Below are positions 55,218 to 64,000 of a stretch of DNA of 64,000 nucleotides, piece after piece (the stretch's first letter is position 1; each line of letters begins with the position of its first letter). The notes under the pieces are model-generated. The model worked only from the letters and a program-made list of their open reading frames with translations, searched no databases and was not told the DNA's origin. The stretch covers positions 1 to 64,000 of the forward strand of contig NZ_JABSOE010000014.1 in the NCBI RefSeq assembly GCF_013618865.1. Direction: 5' to 3'. The stretch comes from Phocaeicola faecicola. Lineage in GTDB: Bacteria; Bacteroidota; Bacteroidia; Bacteroidales; Bacteroidaceae. Position numbers and translations under genes: made by a program.

Positions 55218-56591
55218 ATGAAAAATAAAATAACTTTTACCTTCTTTTTGGCAGCCTGTGTGGTAGCCGGACTGCTCGGACTTTATTATTTGCCTTCGCT
55301 GACGATAGGTAATCATACACTGCGGAAAGTGGATATTTTATCCGATCTGCGTCCGGAAATCCCGGAAGTGGTAGCCGATTCCGATACGGTGGTACTGCCT
55401 CCTCCCGTGAAACCGGTCTTCGTAGATACCTGTAAGGGAGGGATGGTCTGCATTGAGGATTATTCCGACTCTACCATGCGCGGCATGAGTCCTTTCTATG
55501 AGGCTCTGCTTCAGCACCAGACCCTTGGCCGTCCGGTCCGTATTGCGTATTTTGGAGATTCTTACATCGAGGCTGATATCCTGACAGCCGATTTGAGAGC
55601 CCTGCTGCAGCAGCGTTTCGGGGGCTGTGGAGTAGGTTATGTGCCCATTACTTCCGCTACCTTCGGATTCCGTCCTACCGTGAAGCATTCGTTTAGCGGC
55701 TGGGAAAGCCATTCGATTACTGACTCTACTTACTTCGACCGTGATTTACAGGATATTTCCAACCATTATTTCATTCCCCGCACCGGTGCGACGGTAACGC
55801 TGCAGGGGCAGAAGAAATATGCGGTCCGCCTGGATACCTGTGAGGTTTCTGCACTGTATTTCCAGGCAAGCGATTCGGTGAGACTGACTGCAGTGATTAA
55901 TGGCAGCCGTACCGAGCATTTTGCCCTGCCCGGAAAAGAGGGACTGCAGGCCGTTTCCGTGAATGGACGGATTGGAAATGTCAAGTGGACGGTCGACGAT
56001 ACAGATTCCCTGGCTGTATTCTATGCGGCTACCATGGATCCGCAGGAGGGTGTCGTTGTGGATAACTTCAGTACCCGCGGCAGCAGTGGACAGCAGTTGC
56101 GGAACATTCCGTACTCCATTCTTGCCGACTACAACCGCCTCCGTACGTACGACCTGATTGTCTTGCAGTATGGACTGAATGTGGCTTCGGAGAAGGGAGT
56201 CAACTATTCCTATTACAAGGATGCCATGATCAAGGTCGTGGCTCATCTGAAAGCGGCCTTTCCTCAGGCCGGTATCCTGATTGTCGGAGTGGGAGACCGT
56301 GAGAACAAGAACGAAAACGGCGACCTCCGTACGATGCCGGGTGTCAAGAACCTCATCCGTTACCAGCAGGCACTGGCTGCGGAGGCGCAGGTGGCATTCT
56401 GGAACCTTTTTGAAGCCATGGGTGGCGATGGAAGCATTGTCCGGATGGTGGAGGCGAAGCCTTCGCAGGCCAATCTGGATTACACACACATCAACTTCCG
56501 GGGAGGGAAGCACCTGGCCGAAATCCTGTTTGAGACATTGATGTATGGAAAAGAGCAATATGAAAAGCGGAAGGCCTATGAAGCAGAGTAA
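55218..56591 (+). CDS. SGNH/GDSL hydrolase-like protein, first copy
   Basis: A single N-terminal hydrophobic segment (about residues 5-25) anchors or exports the protein. After a spacer with many prolines, the SGNH block I is FGDSYIEAD (Asp114, Ser115) and block V is DYTHINF (Asp421, His424). The long insertion between them (about 150-330) is beta-rich. SGNH proteins are esterases or acyltransferases acting on polysaccharides. Two consecutive SGNH genes plus an MBOAT gene point to O-acylation of an envelope polymer, as in the AlgI/AlgJ/AlgX and PatA/PatB systems. The substrate is unknown. Confidence 0.8.
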   Translation: MKNKITFTFFLAACVVAGLLGLYYLPSLTIGNHTLRKVDILSDLRPEIPEVVADSDTVVLPPPVKPVFVDTCKGGMVCIEDYSDSTMRGMSPFYEALLQHQTLGRPVRIAYFGDSYIEADILTADLRALLQQRFGGCGVGYVPITSATFGFRPTVKHSFSGWESHSITDSTYFDRDLQDISNHYFIPRTGATVTLQGQKKYAVRLDTCEVSALYFQASDSVRLTAVINGSRTEHFALPGKEGLQAVSVNGRIGNVKWTVDDTDSLAVFYAATMDPQEGVVVDNFSTRGSSGQQLRNIPYSILADYNRLRTYDLIVLQYGLNVASEKGVNYSYYKDAMIKVVAHLKAAFPQAGILIVGVGDRENKNENGDLRTMPGVKNLIRYQQALAAEAQVAFWNLFEAMGGDGSIVRMVEAKPSQANLDYTHINFRGGKHLAEILFETLMYGKEQYEKRKAYEAE

Positions 56592-57558
56592 GCGATTGTT
56601 CCGTTCCGCCTGGTGCCGGAAACACTGGCTGGCAGTCATCCTCGTATGTCTGCTGCCTACTGCCTTGTGGGCGCAGGACAACTTGCCGTCTCAGGCGGTT
56701 CCCGACAGGCATTCCGTACCCATCTATCCCAGTCGTGAAATCAGGGAACTGATGCGTTTTGTGGCTGTCAGCAACCCGATGCCGGAAACCTTCCGGGATA
56801 CATTGGACAACGTGATTACCGATCCGGTGGGGTCACTCTATCCGTTCTGGCAGAAAATGAGCCGGATGGACCGTCCCTTGCGCATTGTGCATATCGGAGA
56901 TTCGCATGTGCGCGGACATTTATTTCCTTATGTCATGCGCCGCTGCCTGGAAGATGATTTCGGAAAGGATGCGGTAGAGGATATTCCGGTGGATTACCGT
57001 ACTTCAGGGCTTGCCAGGGAGACCGGCAAGAACGGCATCGTGTATCACATGCTGGGAGTCAACGGGGCTACCTGTGCCAGTTTTGCCACTCCGGAGCGTC
57101 TTGACGAGGTGATTGCCCTGCATCCTGACCTGATCATTCTTTCTTTCGGTACGAATGAGGCGCACGGATGGCGCTATGTGGCTTCCGAACACGAGGCTGC
57201 GCTGGACCGTGTCATCACCCAACTGAAGGAGAGTTGTCCGGGTGGGCATTTTCTGCTGACTACTCCGCCGGGGGCCTATGTCCGCAACGGCAGAAGGGGA
57301 AAGCGGATTCCTAATCCGCGGACGGAAAAGGTGGTGGATACCGAACTCCGCTATGCCCGTGAACACGGACTGGCCATCTGGGACCTCTATGATACGGTAG
57401 GAGGGAAGCAGCAGGCCTGCCGGAACTGGGACAATGCGGGCATGTTCCAGCGTGACAAGATTCATTTCACCCGTGAAGGATATATTTTGCAGGGATTATT
57501 ATTACATGAAGCATTTATAAAAGCGTATAATCAATATGTGGCAACTGGACTGGAGTAA
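56578..57558 (+). CDS. SGNH/GDSL hydrolase-like protein, second copy
   Basis: A signal peptide ends ALWAQ. SGNH block I is GDSHVRG (Gly107, Asp108, Ser109), the block III-like segment is SFGTNEAHG, and block V is DKIHFT (Asp293, His296). I begin at ATG 56578; upstream ATGs at 56545 and 56560 are also in frame. The start lies inside the end of the previous gene (14-base overlap), and the MBOAT gene starts 23 bases before its stop, so all three are tightly coupled. It most likely transfers or removes acyl groups in the periplasm. Confidence 0.8.
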   Translation: MKQSKRLFRSAWCRKHWLAVILVCLLPTALWAQDNLPSQAVPDRHSVPIYPSREIRELMRFVAVSNPMPETFRDTLDNVITDPVGSLYPFWQKMSRMDRPLRIVHIGDSHVRGHLFPYVMRRCLEDDFGKDAVEDIPVDYRTSGLARETGKNGIVYHMLGVNGATCASFATPERLDEVIALHPDLIILSFGTNEAHGWRYVASEHEAALDRVITQLKESCPGGHFLLTTPPGAYVRNGRRGKRIPNPRTEKVVDTELRYAREHGLAIWDLYDTVGGKQQACRNWDNAGMFQRDKIHFTREGYILQGLLLHEAFIKAYNQYVATGLE

Positions 57559-59017
57559 ACTTTCTGATTTACTGACGTATAATCCGCAGCAGCCGATGAT
57601 TTTCAGCAGCGGACTTTTCTTGTTTCTCTTTTTGGGCTTTAGCCTGGTGTATGTGCTGTTGCAGAAGCATACATCGGCCCGCCTGCTTTTTGTGTCTGCC
57701 TTTTCGTATTATTTCTATTATAAGAGCAGTGGTTTTTATTTCTTCCTGCTGGGAATCGTGACGGTGAGCGACTTTCTGCTTGCCCGTCGGATGGAGCGTA
57801 CCGAGACTCCCTGGAAGCGGAAACTGCTGGTAACGGTCAGTCTGTGTATCAATCTGGGACTGCTTTGTTATTTCAAGTACACGAATTTCTTTTACGAGAT
57901 GCTGGCTCCGCTGTGGAACGGAAGTTTTCAGCCGCTGGATATCTTCCTTCCGGTGGGAATCTCGTTCTTTACCTTCCAGTCGCTGAGTTATACTCTTGAT
58001 GTGTACCGCCGCGACCTGAAGCCGCTGGATCATTTGCTGGATTATGTCTTTTATGTGTCGTTTTTCCCGCAGCTGGTGGCTGGTCCTATTGTGCGTGCCC
58101 GTGATTTTATTTCTCAGATCCGGCAGCCGCTGGTGGTTACTAACGAAATGTTCGGCCGAGGAGTCTTCTTTATAGTGAGCGGACTGTTCAAGAAAGCAGT
58201 GATTTCCGATTATATCAGCGTAAACTTTGTGGAGCGTATCTTCGACAATCCGGGACTGTATTCGGGACTGGAGAATCTGATGGGTATTTACGGGTATGCG
58301 CTGCAGATTTACTGCGACTTTTCGGGATACAGTGACATGGCCATCGGTATTGCCTTGCTGCTGGGGTTCCATTTCCCGCTCAACTTCAATTCTCCTTATA
58401 AGTCGGATAGTGTGACCGATTTCTGGCATCGCTGGCACATTTCGCTTTCTACCTGGTTGCGCGATTACCTGTATATCTCGCTGGGAGGCAACCGGAAAGG
58501 GAAAATCCGTACGTACATCAACCTGATTCTGACCATGTTGCTGGGAGGTCTGTGGCACGGAGCATCCTGGAATTTCGTGGTGTGGGGAGGATTGCATGGA
58601 GTGGCACTGGCTGTGCATAAGTTTTTCCGCAACCTGATGCATCGTCCGAAGAATTACCGCAGTACCGGATTCCGGAAGTTCTTTGCCGTCATACTGACTT
58701 TCCACTTTGTGTGTCTGGGCTGGATCTTTTTCCGGAATACGACTTTCGAGGCTTCGCTGACTATGATCCAGCAGGTATTTACTGCCTTTCATCCCGAACT
58801 GGCGGGGCAGTTGTTTGCCGGATATTGGGAGGTCTTCGCACTGATGGCAGTTGGTTACCTGCTCCACTGGTGCCCCGACAGTTGGCAGGAAGCCTGCACG
58901 AAGGGCATGATCCGGCTTCCGCTGATTTTTCAGGCCCTTATTCTGATCCTGCTTATCTTCCTGGTGATACAGGTGAAGAGCAGTGACATACAGCCGTTCA
59001 TTTACTTCCAGTTCTAA
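57536..59017 (+). CDS. MBOAT O-acyltransferase (AlgI/DltB-like)
   Basis: The membrane-bound O-acyltransferase has about ten helices. The conserved motifs are FWHRWHISLSTWLRDYLYI and, downstream, LGGLWHGASW with the invariant His341. It passes acetyl or other acyl groups from the cytoplasm through the inner membrane to a periplasmic partner, here probably one of the two SGNH proteins. The 493-residue length is normal for AlgI-type members. The gene overlaps the second SGNH gene by 23 bases. No cell-surface polysaccharide gene is nearby to name the acceptor. Confidence 0.9.
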   Translation: MWQLDWSKLSDLLTYNPQQPMIFSSGLFLFLFLGFSLVYVLLQKHTSARLLFVSAFSYYFYYKSSGFYFFLLGIVTVSDFLLARRMERTETPWKRKLLVTVSLCINLGLLCYFKYTNFFYEMLAPLWNGSFQPLDIFLPVGISFFTFQSLSYTLDVYRRDLKPLDHLLDYVFYVSFFPQLVAGPIVRARDFISQIRQPLVVTNEMFGRGVFFIVSGLFKKAVISDYISVNFVERIFDNPGLYSGLENLMGIYGYALQIYCDFSGYSDMAIGIALLLGFHFPLNFNSPYKSDSVTDFWHRWHISLSTWLRDYLYISLGGNRKGKIRTYINLILTMLLGGLWHGASWNFVVWGGLHGVALAVHKFFRNLMHRPKNYRSTGFRKFFAVILTFHFVCLGWIFFRNTTFEASLTMIQQVFTAFHPELAGQLFAGYWEVFALMAVGYLLHWCPDSWQEACTKGMIRLPLIFQALILILLIFLVIQVKSSDIQPFIYFQF

Positions 59018-59109
59018 AGCGGAAACCGGTGCCGGCAATGCCGGTGCCCGATGGGGCGGCTGGAAGCAAAACTGAAATTGAATTTGTAATACTTTAAATC
59101 TGATTTACC

Positions 59110-60741
59110 ATGAAAAATGTGAAAGTACTGAGTCTGATGGCAGGCTGCTTTCTGGCTGCTTGTCCGGTAACTGCCGGGGCACAGCACGTGTCGCCGGAAC
59201 CCCCTATTATGGGTTGGAGCTCGTGGAATACCTATCGGGTGAACATCAACGAGGCACTTATCCGTACTCAGGCCGATGCCATGGTCCGCCAGGGACTGCA
59301 GGAGGCTGGGTATCGTTTTGTAAACATCGATGACGGCTTTTTCGGCTGGCGTGACAAGGAGGGAGTGCTTCATACGCATCCCGAACGTTTTCCCTACGGA
59401 ATGAAGGGGATTGCCGACTATATTCATTCGCTGGGACTGAAGGCGGGTATCTATTCCGAGGCGGGAAGCAATACGTGCGGTTCTATCTGGGATGCCGACC
59501 GCAACGGTATCGGGGTAGGGATGTATGGCTTTGAGCGTCAGGATGCCGACCTGTTTTTCAACAAATGGGGGTTTGACTTTATCAAGATTGATTATTGTGG
59601 GGCCGGTCAGCAGCTCGACCTGGACGAGGAGGAGCGGTATACGGCTATCGTGGAAGCCATCCGGGAGGTGTCTCCGAAGAATATCTCATTGAATGTGTGC
59701 CGTTGGGCTTATCCGGGAACCTGGGTGAAGGGACTGGCTACTTCCTGGAGAATCAGTGGGGACATTACGCCTTCGTGGACGTCTGTGCGCGACATCATTG
59801 CCCGGAACCGTTACTTGTCGGCTTTTGCCGGTGACGGTCATTACAACGATATGGATATGCTGGAAATCGGGCGTGGACTGTCGCAGACAGAGGAGGAGAC
59901 GCATTTCGGCATGTGGTGCATGCTGAGTTCCCCGCTGCTCATCGGTTGTGACCTTACCCGCATACCGGAAAAGTCGCTGGAGCTGTTGAAGAACCGCGAG
60001 TTGATTGCGCTGAACCAGGATTCGCTGGGCCTGCAGGCTTATGTGGTGCAGCACGAAGGAGAGGGGTATGTGTTTGTAAAGGATATCCTGCAGCGGCGGG
60101 GACGGGTGAGGGCCGTGGCTTTGTATAATCCGTCGGATTCGCCTTGTGCGTTTTCTGTCCCTCTTTCCTGTCTGGAACTGGAAGGCAAGACCCGCTTGCG
60201 CGACCTGGTGCGGGGAAAGGACGAGCGTCCGGTGAGCGACTGTATCCGTTTTGAGGTACCGGCTCATGGGGTGAAGATTCTTCGGGCTGAGGCGGAGCGG
60301 CGTCTGGAGCCGCAGCTCTATGAGGCCGAACACGCTTACCTGAATGAGTTTGATGACCTGGCCAAGCGTCCCCGGGGGATTGCCTACATGCCTTTTGAGG
60401 GGGCTTCGGGAGGAATGACCATCTGTAATGTGGGCGGTCATGCATCCAACTATGCGGAATGGAAAGAGGTGTTCAGTGAAAAAGGCGGAGCGTACCGGAT
60501 GACCATCCATTATGTTCCGGCCGAACGGCGTGAACGGGAAATCAGTGACCGTAGACTGACGGTTTCGGTGAACGGCAACCAGGTGGAACTGGACGGACTG
60601 GAGACCGACCGTTCGAAAGGGGTGGCAACGGTAGCACTGACGGTAACCCTGCGGCCGGGGTATAACGTGGTCCGTATGGGAAGCCGGCTGACATGGACGC
60701 CCGATCTGGACTGTTTTACACTGGTTCCGCTTTCGGAATGA
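59110..60741 (+). CDS. GH27 alpha-galactosidase with C-terminal CBM-like domain
   Basis: A signal sequence ends TAGAQ, with possible lipidation at Cys18 (LAAC). The TIM barrel shows GH27 motifs: MGWSSWNTY, NIDDGF, nucleophile Asp161 in FIKIDYCG and acid/base Asp218 in ISGDI. The NIDD motif keeps the Asp that favours galactose over arabinopyranose, so alpha-galactosidase is preferred. Residues ~400-543 look like a CBM35/CBM6-like carbohydrate-binding domain (YEAEHAYLNEF, NVVRMGS). It would release terminal alpha-galactose from plant or host glycans. It stands alone; the terminator after it is shared with the converging TonB receptor gene. Confidence 0.88.
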   Translation: MKNVKVLSLMAGCFLAACPVTAGAQHVSPEPPIMGWSSWNTYRVNINEALIRTQADAMVRQGLQEAGYRFVNIDDGFFGWRDKEGVLHTHPERFPYGMKGIADYIHSLGLKAGIYSEAGSNTCGSIWDADRNGIGVGMYGFERQDADLFFNKWGFDFIKIDYCGAGQQLDLDEEERYTAIVEAIREVSPKNISLNVCRWAYPGTWVKGLATSWRISGDITPSWTSVRDIIARNRYLSAFAGDGHYNDMDMLEIGRGLSQTEEETHFGMWCMLSSPLLIGCDLTRIPEKSLELLKNRELIALNQDSLGLQAYVVQHEGEGYVFVKDILQRRGRVRAVALYNPSDSPCAFSVPLSCLELEGKTRLRDLVRGKDERPVSDCIRFEVPAHGVKILRAEAERRLEPQLYEAEHAYLNEFDDLAKRPRGIAYMPFEGASGGMTICNVGGHASNYAEWKEVFSEKGGAYRMTIHYVPAERREREISDRRLTVSVNGNQVELDGLETDRSKGVATVALTVTLRPGYNVVRMGSRLTWTPDLDCFTLVPLSE

Positions 60742-60786
60742 GTGACCGGGAAAGTCAATAATTCCATCCTGTAATATCTGAAAATA

Positions 60787-60833
60787 AAAATCTCCTCAGA
60801 CAGCCTTTCCCGGCTGAATGAGGAGATTTTTGT
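60787..60833. terminator. bidirectional terminator between GH27 and TonB receptor
   Basis: AAATCTCCTCA pairs with TGAGGAGATTT around a ~20-nt loop. A T run follows on the + strand and an A run precedes it, so both converging genes can end here. Confidence 0.85.
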
Positions 60834-60912
60834 ATCCGCTTCTGTCTGTATTTCTGTCGTGTTCCAAAGGGAACCGCATGTGAAATCTGTCGCCTTTCAG
60901 ACAGGTGCCGTA

Positions 60913-63318
60913 TCAGAAACGGCAGCGGATATCGATTCCGGCCTGCACGGGGCGTCCCTGTTGTGCGAAGCCTCTGTTCATGGTTTCAAAGTAGAATGCC
61001 TGATACTTTTCATTGAGCGCATTGTTGACCCAGAAAGCGATTTCACCATTGCCTTTATGCAGGGCGATGCGTCCGTTCAGGGTGCCGTACAGTGCCTGGC
61101 TGGCATTGTTCTGCTCTGTCCAGTAAATGCGTCCTGCCGCCTTGTAGTTTACGTCTACAGTCAGGTTGTCCAGCAGTTTGCAGTTGTTGAACGGCTGTGT
61201 ATATCGTCCGCCTACGGTGAAGGTATGCTTCGGTACGAAAGGCACGTAGTTGCCGTTGTAGCTGATTTCCACGACTTCTCCCTGTGCGTTCTTACCGTTG
61301 GTCACATAGTCGGTAAAGGTGGCATACGTATAACCGTAGTTACCGTTCAGGCTGACACGGTCGGTAAGTTGTGCACGTACGCTGGCTTCGGCTCCTATGC
61401 TCCGGCTCTTTCCAGCGTTGACCGTAATACGTCCCAGACCGCTCTCTGCAAAGCGTGAAATCTGCTGGTCGTGCGTATCCATGTAGAAACCTGCCAGATC
61501 GGCCTGCAACTTGCCGTTGAAGAGGGTCAGGTGAGTACCGATTTCATAGTTCCATGAATACTCCGGTTTATAGAGTGTGGTTTCGGAAATATTGGTACCT
61601 TCTTTCTTGAACTTTTCCAGCATGCTGGCGAATTTGCTGAACTCTTTGCTTCCTGCTACCGCATCAATCATGGAGTTGCGCAGCGAACCTTGGATGATTT
61701 CCGAGAACATCTGGATGTTGTAACCTCCCGAACGGTATCCCTTGCTCACACTGGCATATACGTTGTTCTGCTTGTTCCACGCATACTGCAAGGAGAATTT
61801 GGGAAGTACCTGCAGGTAATCGGTCGATTCCTTGCCGTCGAAAGCCGAGAGGGCATGCAGTCCTTTGGCCTCAATCGGAATAGGAATGACTCCCATCTTG
61901 AAGAGAAAGTCGAAAGGCAGGTCCGTAGAGGTATGATAGTCCATTTTCAGCTTTTCATAATCCAGACGGACACCGGCCGTTACCGACAGACCTTCTACAA
62001 ACAGGTCGTTGAAGGTCGACTGGTGGTAGATTGCACCGTTCAGAATCGGGGTGTTGAAATGTCCCGGTATCAGCAGGTTGTCGGTAGTTATGTCTACATT
62101 CATGGTAGGCGCCATCGGATTGCCGGTCGGGAAAATACTGTTGATATTCTTCTCCAGCAGGTCGTTCACTCCGTCCTTGCGGAAAGTCACCGGACCGTCG
62201 GTTCCCAGCCACTGGTAAAATCCGCTGATACCCGTTGTCCACTGCCAGCGGTTTCCCGGTTTCGATTTCATTACCAGTTCCTCAGAAACCGTTTTGGAAT
62301 TCTGTTTCTGCATCATGGTATAGATATCCTTTTCGGTAAAGTCCTGGTCAAGGTCCATCTGGTCATACAGATACTGGAAACCGGTAACGCTGCTCAGGAT
62401 GAAATGGTCGGCCTGATGCTCCAGGTTCAGTCCTCCGTTGATCATGTTCCGCTTGTATCCGCACTCATTGTTGTACGCAATCTTGCCCACATACTCTTCC
62501 CGGTCTTCCTGTCCTTTCACCATACCGGTGTATTCATACGGATAACCTCCCTGGTTGGTATATTCATAATTCAGGGTAAAGTCCAGTTTCAGGTTTTCCT
62601 TCGGCAGATAAATGGCACGTACCCTTCCTCCGAATTCGTTGTTCGTATCAATGCGCTTGCCGGTCAGGCTGTTCTTGAAGAACCCTCCGTCGTGCTCATA
62701 GAACAGTCCTACAGAGAACGCAAACTGGTTGGAGATACGGTGATAATGCGTCAGCGAAGCCTTGTAGTCGTTGTAGGTAGCCCCGCTCAGTCGCAGGTCG
62801 GTACCCTGATAGCTGAAAGGAGACTTGGTAAACACACGGATGAGTCCGCCCATGGTATTGCGTCCGTAGAGCGTACCCTGCGGTCCGCGCATCACGTCAA
62901 TCCGTTCGATATCCGAATAGTTGAAATCGAAAGCCGACTTGTCTACATAAGGAATATTATCCACATAAAGTCCTACGGCCGGAGTATTGATACGCGAACC
63001 GATACCGCGTACATACACCGATGTGGTCAGCTTCGAACCGTAATCCGGGATGAACAGGTTGGGCACCAGTCCCGAAAGCGACTTGACAGAAGTCACGCTC
63101 TGGCTCCGCATGTCACTCTGCGAGAACGAAGTCGACGAAACGGACTGCTGGCGCAGGCGGTTGTTTTCCTTTGGAGTCGCAATCACAATCACTTCTTCTA
63201 TATCAATCACTTTTGTAGTATCTTTTACTGCACTGTAAGGCTCGTGAACCGGAAATGCGACAGCTGTTCCTGCCAATGTCACGGCCAGGGGAGTCAATAA
63301 GATCTGTTTCTTTTTCAT
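60913..63318 (-). CDS. TonB-dependent outer-membrane receptor
   Basis: After an export signal (MKKKQILLTPLAVTLAG), the TonB-box region IEEVIVIATPKENN leads into the plug domain with VYVRGIGSR and IDVMRGPQGTLYGRNTMGG, then a 22-strand barrel ending GIDIRCRF. It is a classical receptor of the BtuB/FhuA kind, not SusC: it lacks the carboxypeptidase-like N-terminal domain and the SusC signature. The ligand could be a siderophore, haem, cobalamin or glycan; no partner gene helps decide. I begin at ATG 63318; the longer frame to 63498 has no signal at its start. The long extracellular loops are typical of iron-type receptors. Confidence 0.9.
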   Translation of the reverse strand: MKKKQILLTPLAVTLAGTAVAFPVHEPYSAVKDTTKVIDIEEVIVIATPKENNRLRQQSVSSTSFSQSDMRSQSVTSVKSLSGLVPNLFIPDYGSKLTTSVYVRGIGSRINTPAVGLYVDNIPYVDKSAFDFNYSDIERIDVMRGPQGTLYGRNTMGGLIRVFTKSPFSYQGTDLRLSGATYNDYKASLTHYHRISNQFAFSVGLFYEHDGGFFKNSLTGKRIDTNNEFGGRVRAIYLPKENLKLDFTLNYEYTNQGGYPYEYTGMVKGQEDREEYVGKIAYNNECGYKRNMINGGLNLEHQADHFILSSVTGFQYLYDQMDLDQDFTEKDIYTMMQKQNSKTVSEELVMKSKPGNRWQWTTGISGFYQWLGTDGPVTFRKDGVNDLLEKNINSIFPTGNPMAPTMNVDITTDNLLIPGHFNTPILNGAIYHQSTFNDLFVEGLSVTAGVRLDYEKLKMDYHTSTDLPFDFLFKMGVIPIPIEAKGLHALSAFDGKESTDYLQVLPKFSLQYAWNKQNNVYASVSKGYRSGGYNIQMFSEIIQGSLRNSMIDAVAGSKEFSKFASMLEKFKKEGTNISETTLYKPEYSWNYEIGTHLTLFNGKLQADLAGFYMDTHDQQISRFAESGLGRITVNAGKSRSIGAEASVRAQLTDRVSLNGNYGYTYATFTDYVTNGKNAQGEVVEISYNGNYVPFVPKHTFTVGGRYTQPFNNCKLLDNLTVDVNYKAAGRIYWTEQNNASQALYGTLNGRIALHKGNGEIAFWVNNALNEKYQAFYFETMNRGFAQQGRPVQAGIDIRCRF

Positions 63319-63368
63319 TGTCTGTTTAGCCTCTTTTCTATTAATTGTAATCCTTTTTATTTTGGATG

Positions 63369-63399
63369 CAAAATAAGTTGAAATCATTAAAACCTGCAA
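63369..63399 (-). promoter_or_regulatory. promoter of the TonB receptor gene
   Basis: On the minus strand TTG at 63399-63397 and TTATTTTG at 63376-63369, one base off TAnnTTTG, are 20 bp apart. The start would be near 63362 with a ~44-nt leader. Confidence 0.45.
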
Positions 63400-63530
63400 T
63401 CCTAATTTATGAGGATACTGTAGTGAGAAAGTACGGGGAAGCAACAAGGAAAGGCCTTCCGGATTCCTTCGGAAATAAGTCCGCGTATCATTAAGCATCT
63501 GTCTCTCCTTCTTGACAGGTGAAAGAAAAG

Positions 63531-63604
63531 CCCGCGAGGAATCACGGAAAAGGCCGCGGCGGACGGAGGAAAACCTCGCGGGAAAATAAAAAAAGACCGC
63601 GAGG
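63531..63604 (-). terminator. competing hairpins downstream of the LuxR-type gene
   Basis: CCCGCGAGG (63531-63539), CCTCGCGGG (63574-63582) and CCGCGAGG (63597-63604) alternate, so the middle arm can pair with either flank but not both. On the minus strand the pairing of 63574-63582 with 63531-63539 is followed by CTTTTCTTT, a plausible terminator for the LuxR gene. Confidence 0.5.
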
Positions 63605-63699
63605 TTTTCTTTCTCCCTTCACGGTCCGTTGCTCCATGCATAACCGGAAGTTGCCTTCCGGACGTAATGTTTTTCCGTCAGCCTCCGGATACCCTTATG

Positions 63700-64000
63700 T
63701 CATACCCGGTCGGCCTCGATGTATCCGTGCATTACCGCATAGATAGCCAGTCCGGATACCGATTTGATACCCAGTTTCTCCGTAATGTTCTTCCGGTGCG
63801 AAATCACGGTCGTCAGACTGATGTTCAGCTTGTCTGCGATTTCCTTGTTGATGAGGCCCTTGGTCAGCAGTACCAGCACCTCGATTTCCCGGGGAGAGAG
63901 GTCGCGCTCCGCCCCTTGCTGTACCGTCACCGGATGGTGCGTCATCTCATGTCCGTGCTTGCGCAACTGCATGATGCTTTTCACCAGCACGTCGCGTGGC
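63700..64000 (-). CDS. LuxR-type helix-turn-helix regulator, N-terminus outside the window
   Basis: The reading frame is open through the right edge, so the gene is cut off. The 100 visible residues end in a LuxR/FixJ DNA-binding domain: LSPREIEVLVLLTKGLINKEIADKLNISLTTVISHRKNITEKLGIKS. The part before it, about 25 residues, could belong to any N-terminal sensor or receiver domain, so response-regulator status cannot be judged. GTG at 63990 is a possible internal start but not preferred. It lies upstream of, and on the same strand as, the TonB receptor gene across a 380-bp spacer with hairpins. Confidence 0.8.
   Translation of the reverse strand, partial: PRDVLVKSIMQLRKHGHEMTHHPVTVQQGAERDLSPREIEVLVLLTKGLINKEIADKLNISLTTVISHRKNITEKLGIKSVSGLAIYAVMHGYIEADRV

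Overview
The window is chromosomal DNA of a gut Bacteroidales bacterium, most like Bacteroides or Phocaeicola. Support comes from a SusC/SusD pair, BACON and fimbrillin-type lipoproteins, a Bacteroidetes OmpA, many promoters of the form TTG-N~20-TAnnTTTG, and few Shine-Dalgarno sites. Species is not determined from sequence alone.

Layout. 1-5700 (+): AT-rich surface-protein block with a 5'-truncated fimbrillin/phospholipase-C-like gene, a fimbrillin-like lipoprotein and an OmpA porin. 5800-8155 (+): ABC exporter and MarC membrane protein. 8605-16822 (+): a five-gene SusC-SusD-zinc peptidase-DUF4302-BACON nutrient-uptake operon, probably for peptides or glycopeptides. 17369-23943: glycosaminoglycan trio, GH88 (-) divergent from a Ser-type sulfatase and a PL8 lyase (+). 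24308-24468 (-): two identical tRNA-Gln(CUG) genes. 24673-28067 (+): rsfS-ftsH-cdsA. 28360-32067 (+): mgtA and a porin-like protein behind an unusual four-repeat operator. 32354-34790 (+): MacA-like adaptor and TolC. 34982-37591 (+): fabI, gldB-like, rsmI-like. 37621-41798 (-): membrane protein, lipA, DPP IV. 42287-43182 (+): lysine exporter LysO split into two overlapping genes. 43475-47520 (-): gdhA, an unlisted 59-residue membrane protein, maeB. 47830-55160 (+): tripartite RND efflux pump with an LpxA-like acyltransferase and TetR regulator. 55218-59017 (+): two SGNH esterase-like proteins and an MBOAT acyltransferase. 59110-60741 (+): GH27. 60913-63318 (-): TonB-dependent receptor. 63700-64000 (-): LuxR-type regulator cut by the window end.

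How the genes fit together. Much of the window concerns the envelope: nutrient import (SusCD, TonB receptor), glycan cleavage (GH88, sulfatase, PL8, GH27), efflux (ABC, MacA-TolC, RND), lipid supply (CdsA, FabI, LpxA-like) and polymer acylation (SGNH/MBOAT). The rest is central metabolism (GdhA, MaeB, LipA) and housekeeping (RsfS, FtsH).

The least explained items are two intergenic arrays of degenerate 22-bp units (24076-24147 and 43251-43322), the four 11-bp direct repeats that replace the -33 element of mgtA, a 24-bp dyad at the broken end of the first fimbrillin gene, the LpxA-like enzyme with a changed active-site neighbour inside an efflux operon, and mutually exclusive hairpins at 63531-63604. 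No CRISPR array, phage, insertion sequence or rRNA was seen.
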